The notes: generated by a model not told the origin, from the letters alone. 64,000 nucleotides of DNA from Symbiodinium natans (GCA_905221605.1 CAJNDS010000498.1:60649-124648); one strand, 5' to 3'. Shown: positions 19,720-30,966, counted from the first letter of the stretch. A program made the numbers and translations.

Positions 19720-19829
19720 GTGGCCCGGTGGTACCCTTTTACCGTTTTTTTTCGGTTCTAGGTTCGCTTGTAGAGTAGCCAGCCCCGAAAAGGGTACCCT
19801 TACTATAAGATGGTTGCTAGGCTACCAAG
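19716..19829. mobile_element. Family B, copy 2, at an exon boundary
   Basis: The exon DVAEYIVRHSPCN...EHFL ends at 19,719 within the element's first bases (TTG|GTGGCC). The element ends GGCTACCAAG at 19,829. Confidence 0.75.
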
Positions 19830-20069
19830 GTCTTGAGGCTTGCAAGGACTCCACTTCTCTAATCTCTAAAACTCCAGGTCCAGAACTCAGGGCTTTCAGC
19901 AATGGGACCCCCCAAATCCAGCACCCCAAAGCCTTTCATGTGCACAGCAAGAACTGACTGGGGCGTCAGGGAGCCCCCCCCCGCCCCCCCTCAGTGAAGC
20001 GAAGTGGCATACACCCAAAGAAGTATCTACACCAGGTAGACAAACAGATTACATTCCTTGCGTGAAAAG

Positions 20070-20171
20070 ACTCAGTAGCTGAGTCAGGTCACCGTTGGCC
20101 TCTCGATACATAATCTTACCAGCATTGAAAGGTTGACCACCCTTCTTGGCCCAGGGTACTCAGCAACTAGG
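20070..20171. mobile_element. Family L, copy 2
   Basis: Same termini and the shared inner ATTGAAAGGTTGACC. Confidence 0.6.
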
Positions 20172-20348
20172 AAGAATGCAGCTCTGAAGTCGAGAAGCCC
20201 TAAACCCTAAACCCTAAACCCTAAACCCTAAACCCTAAACCCTAAACCCCGAACCCTAAACCCTCAACCCTAAACCCTCAACCCTCAACCCTAAACCCTA
20301 AACCCTAAACCCGAAAAGCCCAGGCCTAGAAACACCTGAACGTCGCAG

Positions 20349-20450
20349 GTCGTGGTTGTGAAGGACGTGCCGGATGTACGCCAACCCCCGCAGGATTTGG
20401 ATGTGAAGCAACCTGAGACCTCGCAGCCTCCCGTACAAGAGCGGCTTTAG
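20349..20450 (+). CDS. Exon candidate (VVVVKDVPDVRQPPQDLDVK)
   Basis: After CGTCGCAG. It reads VVVVKDVPDVRQPPQDLDVK then QPETSQPPVQERL, and the TAG at its end is already part of a telomere-type repeat. A donor within it cannot be chosen. Confidence 0.5.
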   Translation, partial: VVVVKDVPDVRQPPQDLDVKQPETSQPPVQERL

Positions 20451-20691
20451 GGTTAAGGATTTAGGGTGTAGGGTTGGGGTTTTTAGGGTTTAGGGTTTAG
20501 GGTTTAGGGTTTAGGGTTTAGGTTAGGGTTTAGGGTTTAGGGTTTAGGGTTTAGGGTTTAGGGTTTAGGGTTTAGGGTTTAGGGTTTAGGGTTTAGGGTT
20601 TAGGGTTTAGGGTTTAGGGTTTCGTGCATCTCACTGCACATGGATCGTTAAGGCTCCCCAGTTGTGCCTACCTCCCCTGTTTACTTCCCAG

Positions 20692-20750
20692 CGGCTCTTG
20701 AGCATTGCCATGGACATCCCAAGCCTAGTGGCGCACCGCAAGCCCTATAG
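20692..20750 (+). CDS. Exon candidate (RLLSIAMDIPSLVAHRKPY)
   Basis: Preceded by a pyrimidine-rich stretch ending TTCCCAG, a good acceptor. Flanked by a long TTTAGGG array upstream and CCCTAAA downstream. Confidence 0.5.
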
Positions 20751-20781
20751 ACCCTAAACCCTAAAACCCTGAACCATAAAA

Positions 20782-20905
20782 ACATGGGTTCCCCTACGAC
20801 CCCCCTCCATACTCCAACCCCCCCCCCCCCCAGGTTTCCCCAAAGGTTATTTATGGAGGGAACCTAGGGGGGGTAGTATAGATGGGGGCAGTAGGGGAAC
20901 CCATG
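20782..20905. mobile_element. Palindromic element family E, copy 1
   Basis: ACATGGGTTCCCCTAC and GTAGGGGAACCCATG flank an inner CCCCCCTCCATACT / AGTATAGATGGGGG inverted pair. Confidence 0.8.
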
Positions 20906-21014
20906 ATAAAACCCAAATCCCCAAAACCCTAAACCCTCAACCCTCAACCCTAAACCCTAAACCCTAAGCCCTAAGCCCTAAACCTAACAAGCACCCAAAG
21001 CTCCCAGAAAGCTG

Positions 21015-21080
21015 CCAGAAGCGGGAGGAAGCGAGGAAGCAGACCTTGATCAGGCCAAAGTTGCCTCCGTAGGAGAGAGG
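21015..21080 (+). CDS. Exon candidate (PEAGGSEEADLDQAKVASVG)
   Basis: An open frame downstream of a CCCTAAA array and before a poly-G/TTTAGGG array. Acidic helix. The exact acceptor (21,007 or 21,018) is uncertain. Confidence 0.4.
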
Positions 21081-21233
21081 CTAAGGGTAGTTTCATGGCC
21101 CCTTCATGTGGGGGGGGGGGGGGGGGGGTTTAGGGTTTAGGGTTTAGGGTTTAGGATTTAGGGTTTACGAAAGCAGGGGTACCTTATTGGGGTCGATTCG
21201 ACCTCTGAAACCCTGAACCCTAAACCCGAAACC

Positions 21234-21373
21234 GTACTTGGAGGTTCATGGTACTTATAAACCAATTACAACTGCAATACCCCCACTTAAAGACCCTTAA
21301 GTGCCCTAATATGGTTATAAGTGCAGTCATAAGTACAGTTATAATTCGTTAAGAAGTACAATGGACCTGCAAG
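21234..21373. mobile_element. Palindromic element family C, copy 1
   Basis: GTACTTGGAGGTTCATGG at the left and an imperfect complement (AATGGACCTGCAAG) at the right. Confidence 0.65.
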
Positions 21374-21679
21374 TATACCCTAACCCGCATCCCGCTCCCC
21401 CTCTTCCCAAGCCATGGGGCTCCAACGCATGAACCCTGGAGCCCAGAAACCCAAAACCCTTAAACCTAAAACCCTAAACCCTTAAACCTAAAGCCCTAGA
21501 CCCTGAACCCTTAAGCCTAAAACCCTAGACCCTAACCCTTAAACCTAAAGCCCTACACCTCTCAACACCAAGCTCCTAAGCCCGAGACCTCAGAGCCTCG
21601 ATGGCTTAGCGCTGGAAGGCTCAGCTGCCGTAAAAGGAAAGTTCGGAACGCCATGAGTTGAGAGACAAGACGCCGAGGG

Positions 21680-21713
<34 letters not shown>

Positions 21714-21819
21714 AGGAAGGGTTTTAGGGTTTAGGGTTTGGGGCTCAGGGTTTAGGGTTTAGGGTATAGGGTTTTCTGGGTGGTTTAGCATTTGGGATTT
21801 CGGGTCGAGGTCGACCCAG

Positions 21820-21877
21820 TTGTATCAGGATGCTGTGGCGGAAACTGAACTGCTCCATGGGTCCTCGCATCCTGCAA
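21820..21877 (+). CDS. Exon candidate (LYQDAVAETELLHGSSHPA)
   Basis: Acceptor GACCCAG, donor GCAA|GTTAAG leading into TTTAGGG and then a CCCTAAA array. This is one of the cleaner GT...AG exon candidates here. Confidence 0.5.
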
Positions 21878-22584
21878 GTTAAGTTTAGGGTTCTACCCTA
21901 AACCCTAAACCCTAAACCCTAAACCCTAAACCCTAAACCCTAAACCCTAAACCCTAAACCCCAAACCCTAAACCCTAAACCCTAAACCGTGAAGTTTATC
22001 AGGGGACGAATGGAGAGACCCTTGTTAGGGGCCTTACGGGTTATTCAGGGGATTTATTTGGGGGCTGCTTGGGCTTTTAGGGAGTACTTTAAGGTGTCTG
22101 TATGTATATAGGGGTTATGTAGGGGAATAGGATTAAGGGCCCCTTCGAGGGGTCCCTCCTTATACCCCTTAAGTTTAGGGCTCTGGACTTAGCTCTGCCT
22201 ATTCCAAGAAAGGGTAGTGACGCCCTGTAGCAGAAACGAAGCAAATGCTCTTTCTTTGAGGGTCTGCAGGTTAGTCGAGGCTTCCTAGGCCACCCTCTCA
22301 GTCTCGAAACCTCTGCGTGCTTGGTTGGGGGGGGGGGGGGGGGAATCTGCGCAATCCCAAAGGTTAACCTTTTGGGTTCCCCTAGAAGCCGGGGCCTATC
22401 CTCATGTCCTAAAACCTCAGTCCCAAACCCTAAACCTTTCGGTGAATGCACCACCTTCCCCACCCCCCCAAAACCCTAAAGCCTGAAGGCCCAGAGTTGT
22501 CCCAAAAGTGTTTAGGGTTTAGGGTTTAGGGTTTAGGGTTTAGGGTTTAGGGTTTAGGGTTTAGGGTTTAGGGTTAGGGAAAAG

Positions 22585-22617
22585 GTCCTGCGCAAGAAGA
22601 AGGCTTTTCGGACTCAG
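22585..22617 (+). CDS. Micro-exon candidate (VLRKKKAFRTQ)
   Basis: 33 nt, phase 0 at both ends, between AAAAG and GTTTGG. It follows a TTTAGGG array directly. Confidence 0.45.
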
Positions 22618-23075
22618 GTTTGGATCTTGCAGGGGTTTGGGATTTGGGTTTGAGAGTTTAGGGTTTAGGGTTGGGTACACTTGGGTTTGGGGTTGAGGTT
22701 TTCAAGGTGTTTGGGCTTTCGGGTTCAGGGCTGTGGGCTAAACGACTAAACGACACCACTTTCCAGCTTGGGGAGATTGCTTCATATCGGCCGAACCTTG
22801 CACCATTAAACTCACGCCCCCTCCCAAGCCCGAAAACCAAACCCCAAACCCTACACTTCTCTTTGGAGGGTTCTAGGGAATGAGGTTTTAAGGTTTAGGG
22901 GTTGGGGCTTTCACGAATTTTCACCCTTCCCCCACCTCTCCCATGTCCCTAAACCCTAAACCCTAACACTGGACCCTCGACCCTAAACCCTAAACCCTAA
23001 ACCCTAAACCCTAAACCCTAAACCCTAAACCCGAAACCCGAAACCCTAAACCCTAAACCCTAAACCCCTTCGCAG

Positions 23076-23129
23076 GGCGACCTCCTAGGGCTTTGGCAGA
23101 TGCAGAAGCAGGCGCACAAGCTCGACTGA
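23076..23129 (+). CDS. Terminal exon candidate (GDLLGLWQMQKQAHKLD, stop)
   Basis: Acceptor TTCGCAG at the end of a CCCTAAA array; the frame ends at TGA 23,127-23,129. It looks like the C-terminal exon of a gene whose other exons lie upstream. Confidence 0.5.
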   Translation, partial: GDLLGLWQMQKQAHKLD

Positions 23130-23388
23130 AAACCCCCCCAAAATCTGGGTTTAGGGTTTAGGGTTTAGGGTTTAGGGTTCCGGGTTCAGGGCTTCGGGCA
23201 AAATCAAAACCAAAAAGCCCTAAAAGACTCTAAAGGGCCAGAAGCCCTGGCCTTGTGGGGTCTTTTCGGGGTTTCGAAGAAATGATGCTTCCGGGGCATG
23301 AGGGGGCCTCGGGAGTTGGGTTTCGGGCCTAACCGCCTGGAGGTCCCAAATCTATTTTTGGCATGAATATTTTGCAGTACTATTAGAG

Positions 23389-23530
23389 AATTAGGATATG
23401 ACTATCTATAAATCATTACTATTATTGATTATGAATTCTGATTATTGCTCTTATTGTTGTTGACTAAAAACATTCTTGTGATTCTGATTATGTCTATTCA
23501 GTTTTCATTATTGTTATTCTTCTTCTTCTT
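23389..23530. repeat. Degenerate ATT/TTG-rich trinucleotide tract
   Basis: AT-rich, with scattered TTATTG/ATTATT units. Similar tracts on the other strand lie at 25,556-25,800 and 58,166-58,330. No gene seen. Confidence 0.7.
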
Positions 23531-24005
23531 CTCATTACCTGGGGCGCCCCCCAGACAAGTTATTTTCATCTTGTTTGTTTTTTTTTTTTTTTTTTTGGGG
23601 GGGGGGGGCGGTGGGGGGGGTGCTTAGGGCAACTTCTAAGATGCCTGTAAAGGGGGCCTGCCTTACCGCTTGGTAAATTGTCCAGTTCGTTACGGTGCAC
23701 CAGCTTTGCGCTTGAAACAAGCCCGGGCCTGCAAGGCTTCGGGTTTAGACTTTCGGGTTTCGGATGTAGGGTTTTGGGGGGCTGTTGTGTGTAGCTAAGC
23801 CACAACAAGTTGACCCCCAAAACGTAAGGTAACCCCCTGAGCCCTAAAACCCCAAAATCTCAAACCCCAAACTGTAATTAAGCCCTAAACCCTAAACCCC
23901 TAAGTTCCACACCCCAAACGGAAAGCCCGAAACCCTAAGCCGTAAACCCTAAACCCTAAGCCCTAGACCCTAAACCCTGAACCCTGAACCCAGCACTCTA
24001 CGAAG

Positions 24006-24090
24006 GTCGCGACTCGCTCGCCATCCCCGCGAAGTGCGGCAGTGTCACCCGTGCTGCCAGCCACAGCCACCCCAAGGACACCCCCCGCAG
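24006..24090 (+). CDS. Exon candidate (RDSLAIPAKCGSVTRAASHS)
   Basis: After TACGAAG. The frame is open with coding-like codon use; TTTAGGG-type repeats follow. Confidence 0.4.
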
Positions 24091-24604
24091 TTTTTTCGAC
24101 TTTGGGGTTTGGGGTGCAGGGTTTGGGGCTTAGGGCTTCGGGCTTAGGGCTTAGGGCTTAGGGTTTACGGTTTAGGGTTTAAGGGTTTAAGGGTTTAGGG
24201 TTTAGGGCTTGGAGCGTAGGGCTTTGGGGCTTTAGGGTTCAGGGATCTCCTTCTGTAACAACAAATGCAATCGCCGATACAAGACCATTGCTCACTAGCC
24301 TGCGCTGACGTTTTACCCTGAGCTTGCAAACGCGCGAACCCTAAACCCTAAACCCTAAACCCTAAACCCTAAACCCTAAACCCTAAAGCTTAAATACCCT
24401 CAAGGCCCTGGTTTGGCTTTAGGGGGTTTAGGGCTTGGGCAGCAGCGTTTAAGGTTCATGGGCTTTTTGGTTGCCAGGTTGACGTTTTGGGACTTGGGAG
24501 CTTCTTGAGGGGAACCCTAAGCCTAAAACCCAAACCCTAAACCCGAAACCCCAAGCCCTAAAGCCCAAACCCCCAAACCCTAAACCCCAAATCCCAAACC
24601 GCAG

Positions 24605-24683
24605 CCCAACTTTGCCCACCGTGGAGGCCGATTTCGACCTCGTGACGCGCCGCGTGCGCCAAGCGCACTGGCGTCCAAAGTCG
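24605..24683 (+). CDS. Exon candidate (PTLPTVEADFDLVTRRVRQA)
   Basis: Acceptor ACCGCAG after CCCTAAA-type repeats, donor TCG|GTATGG. It reads PTLPTVEADFDLVTRRVRQA then HWRPKS. Confidence 0.55.
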
Positions 24684-25555
24684 GTATGGAAGTGAGCTCG
24701 GATCCATGTCTGGAGAACCCTGAACCCCAAACCCTAAACCTTAAACCCTGAACCCTAAACCTTAAACCCTGAACCCTAATCCCTAAACTCTGAACCCTAA
24801 ACCCTAAACCCTAAGGTCCCTTATAAGAGCCCATACCCTCGAAGGGTATGGCTAAGCCCTACGCACAATCACCTTAGGGTTTAGGGATTGAGGGTTTTTT
24901 TACCCTCATCCCCTTGCTTCGGGCCCCATGCGGGGCCTCAACGTGTGAATGGTTTGGGTTTCGGGATGAGGGTTTAGGGTTGAGGGTTTAGGGTTTAGGG
25001 TTTAGGGTTTAGGGTTGAGGTTTAGGGTTTAGGGTTTAGGTTTTGGGTTTAGAATGGTTTCTGAGGACCAGGGGCTTGAGGGGTTCAATGTATGAAGATG
25101 CCCCCAAAACACTTTTTCGCTGCATCCTAAACCCTAAACCCTAAACCCTAAACCCTGAACCCTGAACCCTGAACCCTGAACCCTGAACCCTGAAAACCTA
25201 AACCCTAAACCCTAAACCACAAGTCTTGTTGGCGAACGTTCTTAGTTAGGGTCCCCTGGTGTAGGATCATGGGACACTGCCTTGGACCCCTAAGGTTGTA
25301 CCCTTGGGTTGGGTCGTTTGTTAATGGTTTCCCAAGGGTATATAAGGTTAGGGTTTAGGGTTTAGGGTTTAGGGTTTAGGGTTTAGGGTTTGGGGTTTAG
25401 GGTTTAGGGTTTAGGGTTTAGGGTTCAGGGTTTTGGGTTTGGGGTTTAGGGTTTAGGGTTTAGGGTTTGGGGTTTAGGGTTAGTCTTAATCCCCTGATAG
25501 GATGCCTTACCAAGAACTGCAACCGCCCTGCCCCCGCCCCCTACCCCTACCTCCG

Positions 25556-25800
25556 GCCAAAAATAGAGCAAAAACACGCAACAACCATAATATTCTAAGA
25601 ATCAGCAAGAAAACACCATACGACTAAAGACCTGAATTGAAAGCACTAAGAGTAATGACCATCACAGTCCTACGAGTACTGCGAATAGTAGCCATGATCA
25701 AATGATTCAAAGACGCGTAGCAACAATGATAGTCAGTAGCAAAACAAAGACAACCATGATAATGATAACAACAACAATAAGTGAATGAGCGATATCAACG
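25556..25800. repeat. Degenerate AAC/AAT-rich tract
   Basis: Telomere-repeat-free, AT-rich, with ACAATAATGATAA-like units; same type as 58,166-58,330. Confidence 0.7.
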
Positions 25801-25850
25801 AATGACCCTAAACCCTAAACACCATGTCCGAAATACGAACCGACTCACAG

Positions 25851-25900
25851 TTGATGTCGTGGTCCTTTCTGTGCCTGAGAGCTCACAAGTCTCCGGGTAG
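25851..25900 (+). CDS. Exon candidate (DVVVLSVPESSQVSG, stop)
   Basis: After ACTCACAG; the frame stops at TAG 25,898. It lies downstream of an AT-rich, telomere-repeat-free stretch. Confidence 0.35.
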
Positions 25901-26283
25901 CTGTGGGCCCGCGACTTGAAATCACGGATTGAGCGCTTGGCGTTTAGTGGTTGAGGGGCTTTAAGTGTTTTGAGGGTTTAGTGCCCACGGCTTGCAATCC
26001 GGGGTTTTGGGGGTCTAGGGGCTTTTGGGGTTTGCGGGTTAAGGGCTTAGGGCCTTCGGGTTTGGGGTTGAAGGCCTTCTTTTCTCAGACCTTGGAACCC
26101 CAAGCCCGGAAGCCTAAACCGTGCCTGAACCGTCAGCCCGGCCCTCCCTTCCATGCTCTCCGCGTCTTCACGTGGAGTCTGAACTGAGTTGTTGCGTGCT
26201 AGTCTCAGAACAGGCCTTTCTTCGACGCACGGGCTGATCTAAATCACCTGTCCATTGTCGGCTCCCCAACACCTAAACTACAC

Positions 26284-26284
<1 letters not shown>

Positions 26285-26335
<51 letters not shown>

Positions 26336-26540
26336 TATTTATTTATATTTATTTATTTAATTTATTTATTTATATATGTATGTATGTATGTCTGTATGTA
26401 TGTATGTATGCATGTATGTATATGTGTATATGTGTGTATAAGTATAGCGGATAAATACATACATAAGTACATTTGAGTATTCATATTTTTGCTTAAATAA
26501 GAAATAAATCATATAAATACATATATATATATACATACAT
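26285..26540. repeat. (TA)n / TTTA / GTAT microsatellites
   Basis: AT-rich simple repeats with no gene. A similar tract is at 42,045-42,230. Confidence 0.9.
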
Positions 26541-27720
26541 ATCAGAGACCCCACTAAGGGGCCCATGCGTTTAGACCCCAAACCCCTATCAGCCTCCAGA
26601 TTTTCACATAGGACCGTGAGCTCTCTCAGGCATTTCACTCGACCGGTCAGGTTTACCCTGGGATCCGTCAGGGGCCGGCCAACCACATTTAGGGCTACTA
26701 CAATAGGGTTTTGGGTAATCCCTTAGGATTTTTGTTTATAAAACCCAAAGGAATATTAAGTACATTATTTTTTTAAGGTCCTGAGGCTTAAGAGGAGTAT
26801 GGGTTAAGGGGTTGTGTTGGGGCTGTGTTGTGCTGTGCACAGCTTGACCTCGAAGAAGAAGTGTCTTGGAAGAAGCGTAGTCAAGAAGACAGCATCGCGC
26901 CCTAAAATACCTCAGGGGCCCGCCAAACACCCTTAAACCCTCAAAAACCCCCCAGATAACAACCAGAGCCCCTAAACTGCCCCAAAACAAAGCCCTAAAT
27001 ACCCCAGAAAAAGCTGAAGCCTCGAGACGCTCCCTGCGGGTCCCAGGGGACCCTTGGTGTAGTCCCGAGACGCAGACTGAGGCAAAAGCCTGCCTTCGCC
27101 ACTGAAAAGCAGTGGCACGGTGGCCCGACTGCTAGGCACCGAGGTCCCTCAAAGCAAAAAAAACCCTACGAGCAAAGACCCAGACAGAATCTACACAAAC
27201 CCTGTTTAGGGTTTCGGGTTTAGGTTTAGGGCTTAGGGTTTAGGGTTTAGGGTTTAGGGTTTAGGGATATTCTAAGCCCTAAACAATGCTGAAAAACCGG
27301 CGCTGCGTACTAGACGTCATCGGCACGGTTGCATCAGCACAACCAAACCTTCACAAGAGCCCTTCGAATCAAACAGCCGCACGGCAAATGACATTCCTGG
27401 ACTGACACTTTGGGGGCGGGCCGGCCAATTCAGCAGCCCTCCCCCCTCCAAGCAAAGCCAGGCCAAGCCAGCGCTCATGTGAATGAGGCAGATTCCACCC
27501 AATGCGGCATGACGCAAGGCCCTCTTGGGAAATGCAAGGACTGTCGAAAGCAGTGTGCTGTGATCCCGCACACGCTTGAATAAAAAGGGTCTCGCGCCCC
27601 AACACTGCCTTTGTGACGTGCAGCCCCCAAATCGAGCAGGGCCGTAAGCCCCCCTTCCTCCCTCCCCGCAACGTTGCCTCTGCCAGGGGCAAGAATAGTT
27701 CTAAAAAAAGCCCTAAACCC
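26540..27720. other. Stretch without a clear gene
   Basis: Contains one TTTAGGG array (27,209-27,265) and a CCCTAAA array at its end. Some minus-strand frames (27,317-27,692) are open, but none has convincing splice context; they may hide one exon. Confidence 0.4.
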
Positions 27721-28452
27721 TAAACCCTAAACCCTAAACCCTAAACCCTAAACCCTAAACCCTCCCTAAACCTTGAACTCTTGCAAGTTCCAGCAACCCT
27801 TGAAGGGGAAAGGCTGCAAGTTTACCCTTAGGCCCGTTTTGAAGCCGAAATCTGAAGCTGCGCAGTTTTTCTCCTTTGGTGGACCTCTGCGAACCTTTCT
27901 TTGTTGCACGTGACTCGGGCATGTCAGCCTCGGTTCAGATCGCCTCCTTTGAGACGACAGCCTTGGGTCTTCTGCGCACTTATGCACTATGTTGGGTTTC
28001 GGTCTGTAGGATTTAGCCACTGGGGGTTTAGTTGGGTCTTCTGCGCACCTATGAACTATTTTGGGTTTCGGTCTGTAGGATTCAGCGTCTAGGCTTTTAG
28101 GTGGCAGGGTTTAGTGATGCTTTTGGGGTTTTTGGGGTCTTGGGCTTGTCTGGGCTTAGAGAACATATGTGGCAAGGGGTTTTCGTTCAGCGATCTGCGC
28201 CGTGGAACTGAGTTGTCGCCAAATTCGGATGTCAAAATCTTGCCTGGCCGCCAAGGAGCAAACCCCAAACAAGCCCGAACCTCGGCCCCCTAGGACTGAT
28301 TTAGCGTTGAGGGTTTAGGGTTTAGGGTTTAGTGTTTAGGACAACGCTGTGAGTTTAAGAATGCCAATAGAAGTTTGAGACCCTGAACCGGTGGCGGTCA
28401 GTTCTGTTTTGGCATCCCATTGAAGGCAAGCTAGCTTTCCATGCGTCATCGA

Positions 28453-28624
28453 GGGGTGCCCTTTTCCTTTTGGGGTTTAGGGTTTAGGGTTTAGGGTTTA
28501 GGGTTTAGGGTTTAGGGTTTAGGGTTTAGGGTTTAGTTAGGGTGTTTGGTTCAAGGTTTCCTTATAAAGCAACCAACCCCAAAGAAGGGTGCCCTTGTCA
28601 TAATATGGTTACTGGGCTACTAAG
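28453..28624. mobile_element. Family B, copy 3, with a TTTAGGG array inside
   Basis: Left part GGGGTGCCCTTTTCC, then a nine-unit telomere array (about 28,474-28,537), then the rest of the element to GGGCTACTAAG. The sequence TTTCCATGCGTCAT occurs on both sides (28,436-28,449 and 28,625-28,638). Confidence 0.75.
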
Positions 28625-28809
28625 TTTCCATGCGTCATACAGGGGTCGGAATATGATCACTTGTAGCATGCCCTTCTGATCCCTATGTAATTTGTACTAG
28701 AATTAAACTCCCTCCAAAACCCTATTCTAAGCCCTAAACCCTAAACCCTAAACCCTAAACCCTATATTCTAATTCTTAAAGCCCCTCTATTACGCATGAC
28801 CGCCTTCAG

Positions 28810-28870
28810 GACTCGGCTGGAAAAGAGCAAAAGATGCCAAGAGTTTCCATCCCTAGATCCCGTGCACGCC
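28810..28870 (+). CDS. Exon candidate (DSAGKEQKMPRVSIPRSRA)
   Basis: After CCTTCAG. Basic sequence between two CCCTAAA arrays. The donor is unclear. Confidence 0.4.
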
Positions 28871-28899
28871 TAAAACCTCCATAAACCCTAAACCCTAAA

Positions 28900-29013
28900 C
28901 CCTCAACCCTAAACCCTAAACTCTAAACCCCAAGTTTCAAACCTCCAAGGACTGCCGGCAGTCCTTGGAGGTTTGAAACTTGGGGTTTAGGGTTTAGGGT
29001 TTAGGGTTGAGGG
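28900..29013. repeat. Near-perfect palindrome with no spacer, arms about 57 bp
   Basis: The centre is GACTGCC|GGCAGTC at 28,956/28,957. The arms match with one mismatch and include three telomere-type units on each side, so CCCTAAA switches to TTTAGGG across the axis. Confidence 0.9.
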
Positions 29014-29339
29014 TTGAGGGTTTAGGGTTTAGCTTAGAGCCTTACAGGGTTTGGGGCTGAAGGTCTTCAGGGATTAGAGGGCTGCCCTCAACATGTTCCG
29101 AGAGCTCTGCTGGCAACTTGCGTGAGACCGAGCCGTTCGGCTTTACAATCACAGGTCACGTCTCGAAATGTTGGTCACTTATTTCTGGGTATCCTTTTCC
29201 CTAGAATTTACATTTAAACCCCAAAACCTAAACCTTTAAAAAGAACAGAGGGGTGGAGGCGAGAATTCTATGAAATCCGAGATACCCAAACCCTGACCTT
29301 TAAAGGGGAGGGGGGTGGGGGCGCGAATTCTACCACAGG

Positions 29340-29480
29340 GAGCTTCTTGCAAAACCTTACTCTTGGTCGGCAGGGAATGGGGGAATGAGGTGCCCTACAT
29401 AATCCCTTAAAGGGTATTCACAGGGGGATGTAGTGTACCTTATTCCCCCATTCCCCACTAAGCAACAGGAAGAAACTTGC
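29340..29480. mobile_element. Palindromic element (GGGAATGGGGGAATGA arms)
   Basis: The arms extend outward through CTTCTTGCAAAACC / GAAACTTGCGAA. A second palindrome with arms TTTCTGGGTATCC and GAGATACCCAAA lies at 29,179-29,293. Confidence 0.65.
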
Positions 29481-29539
29481 GAACCCCTATACCCTAAACC
29501 CTGAACCCTAAACCCTAAACCCTAAACCCCCTAACCCTA

Positions 29540-29630
29540 AACATGTGCCGAGCATGGAGTTCGCTTCTGCACCTCGTGCGCCTTTTTGGCCACCTCCGGC
29601 TCGGCATCCAGGCCTTCCAGGCCCAGGCCC
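29540..29630 (-). CDS. Exon candidate, minus strand favoured (GLEGLDAEPEVAKKAHEVQK)
   Basis: The minus frame GLEGLDAEPEVAKKAHEVQK looks helical and coding, and its acceptor would be the TTTAG of a telomere unit. A plus-strand frame starting with ATG at 29,543 is also open, so the strand is uncertain. Confidence 0.35.
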
Positions 29631-29726
29631 TAAACCCTAAACCCCAAACCCTAAACCCTAAACCCTAAACCCCAAACCCGAAACCCTAAACCCTAAACCC
29701 TAAACCCTAAACCCTAAACCCTGCAG

Positions 29727-29820
29727 GCTGCGTCCGAATCCGAGGGGCTCAAGGGCCTCGCCCACCCGGCTCAGCCGCTGTATGCCCTCTTGGACTGCAC
29801 GGACGACTCGGATCCTAGGG
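29727..29820 (+). CDS. Exon candidate (GLAHPAQPLYALLDCTDDSD)
   Basis: Acceptor CCCTGCAG at the end of a CCCTAAA array. It reads AASESEGLKGLAHPAQPLYA then LLDCTDDSDPR; a GT donor at 29,821 (GGG|GTCTAA) precedes a TTTAGGG array. Confidence 0.55.
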
Positions 29821-30133
29821 GTCTAACTTATGGCTGCGATTGTTTCTCTGTCTTGGTTTAGGGTTTAGGGTTTTAGGGTTTTAGGGTTTAGGGTTTTAGG
29901 GTTTTAGGGTTTTTGGGTTTTTGGGTTTAGGGTTTTAGGATTTTAGGGTTCTAGGGTTTTAGGGTTCTAGGGTTTTAGGGTTTTAGGGTTTTTGGGTTTT
30001 AGGGTTTAGGGTTATTCTCCTTGTATTGTTCTTGTTATGTGAAACCTGAATTTTTGGTAGTATGAAAGATCCGATTACTTACCACAAGGATGCCGATTGG
30101 GATATGTGTGTGAACCATAAGCCGTTTGAAAAG

Positions 30134-30342
30134 CCGATTTGGCCCCCGAGGATATAAGTCATCGGATTATGCGGAGAATTCTCAGACACACGGGTCTACT
30201 GCAAGCCGAGTACACTGTGGAGGAGGTCACCGAGGCCAGCCGGCGAATCTACCAGCGCTGGCCATCGTCGGTGGCGCTGGAGCAGGTTCAACTTGCGGAA
30301 GTGCATCTGGCGTTTCTCAGCTGTGCCGCGAGGGTCACTTAG
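30134..30342 (+). CDS. Exon candidate, helical (YTVEEVTEASRRIYQRWPSS)
   Basis: An open frame of about 69 codons after TTGAAAAG. It reads SHRIMRRILRHTGLLQAEYT, then VEEVTEASRRIYQRWPSS and VALEQVQLAEVHLAFLSCAA, and stops at TAG 30,340. Strong helical periodicity. No upstream ATG, so probably a terminal exon. Confidence 0.55.
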
Positions 30343-30837
30343 GAAGAGATCTAGGCTGCGCAGCTTCATTGGAAGCCGAATCGCGCAAAGCTGCAGCTCA
30401 GCTCAGGATTTACCCGCGTGGCTTCTTCCACGAGAGGATGCCTCCTCACAACATTGAGGCTATGAAGGACTGTGCGAAGCCCATTCGGGTTCATGGTTGA
30501 GTTAGGGGCCTTAAATCCTTAGATGAAAGAGCCACCGGGGTTGAGGAGGTTTCAAGAAGGGTTCAAAGGTGCTGGAGCTGAGCGAGCACTCAAGTCGGGG
30601 CAGGTGTAAGATCCTCCCCGGAAAATGCCCTGGGTTTAGGGTTTAGGGTTTAGGGTTTGGGGTTTAGGGTTTAGGGGTTAGGCACCGCCCTGCATTTCGG
30701 GCGGAGCAAGTTAAGGTCGGGCGGGTCCAAGCTTGTGCTCAAAAATCGCTCAAATCTGCGACTCCAAGTCCAATCCCTTCTGCGCCCGACGTTTTAAACC
30801 CCTGAGAATCTCCGCCTCAACCCGCAAACCCTAAACA

Positions 30838-30915
30838 GGCCCTAAACTAACCCTAAACTAACCCTAAACTAACCCTAAACTAACCCTAAACTAGCCCTAA
30901 ACTAACCCTAAACGA
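30838..30915. repeat. (CCCTAAACTAA)n 11-bp variant array
   Basis: Six to seven near-identical 11-bp units, a telomere unit extended by CTAA. Confidence 0.9.
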
Positions 30916-30966
30916 ACCCTAAATCCGAAACCCTAAACTCCACAGACCTAACACTCCACGCTGCAG

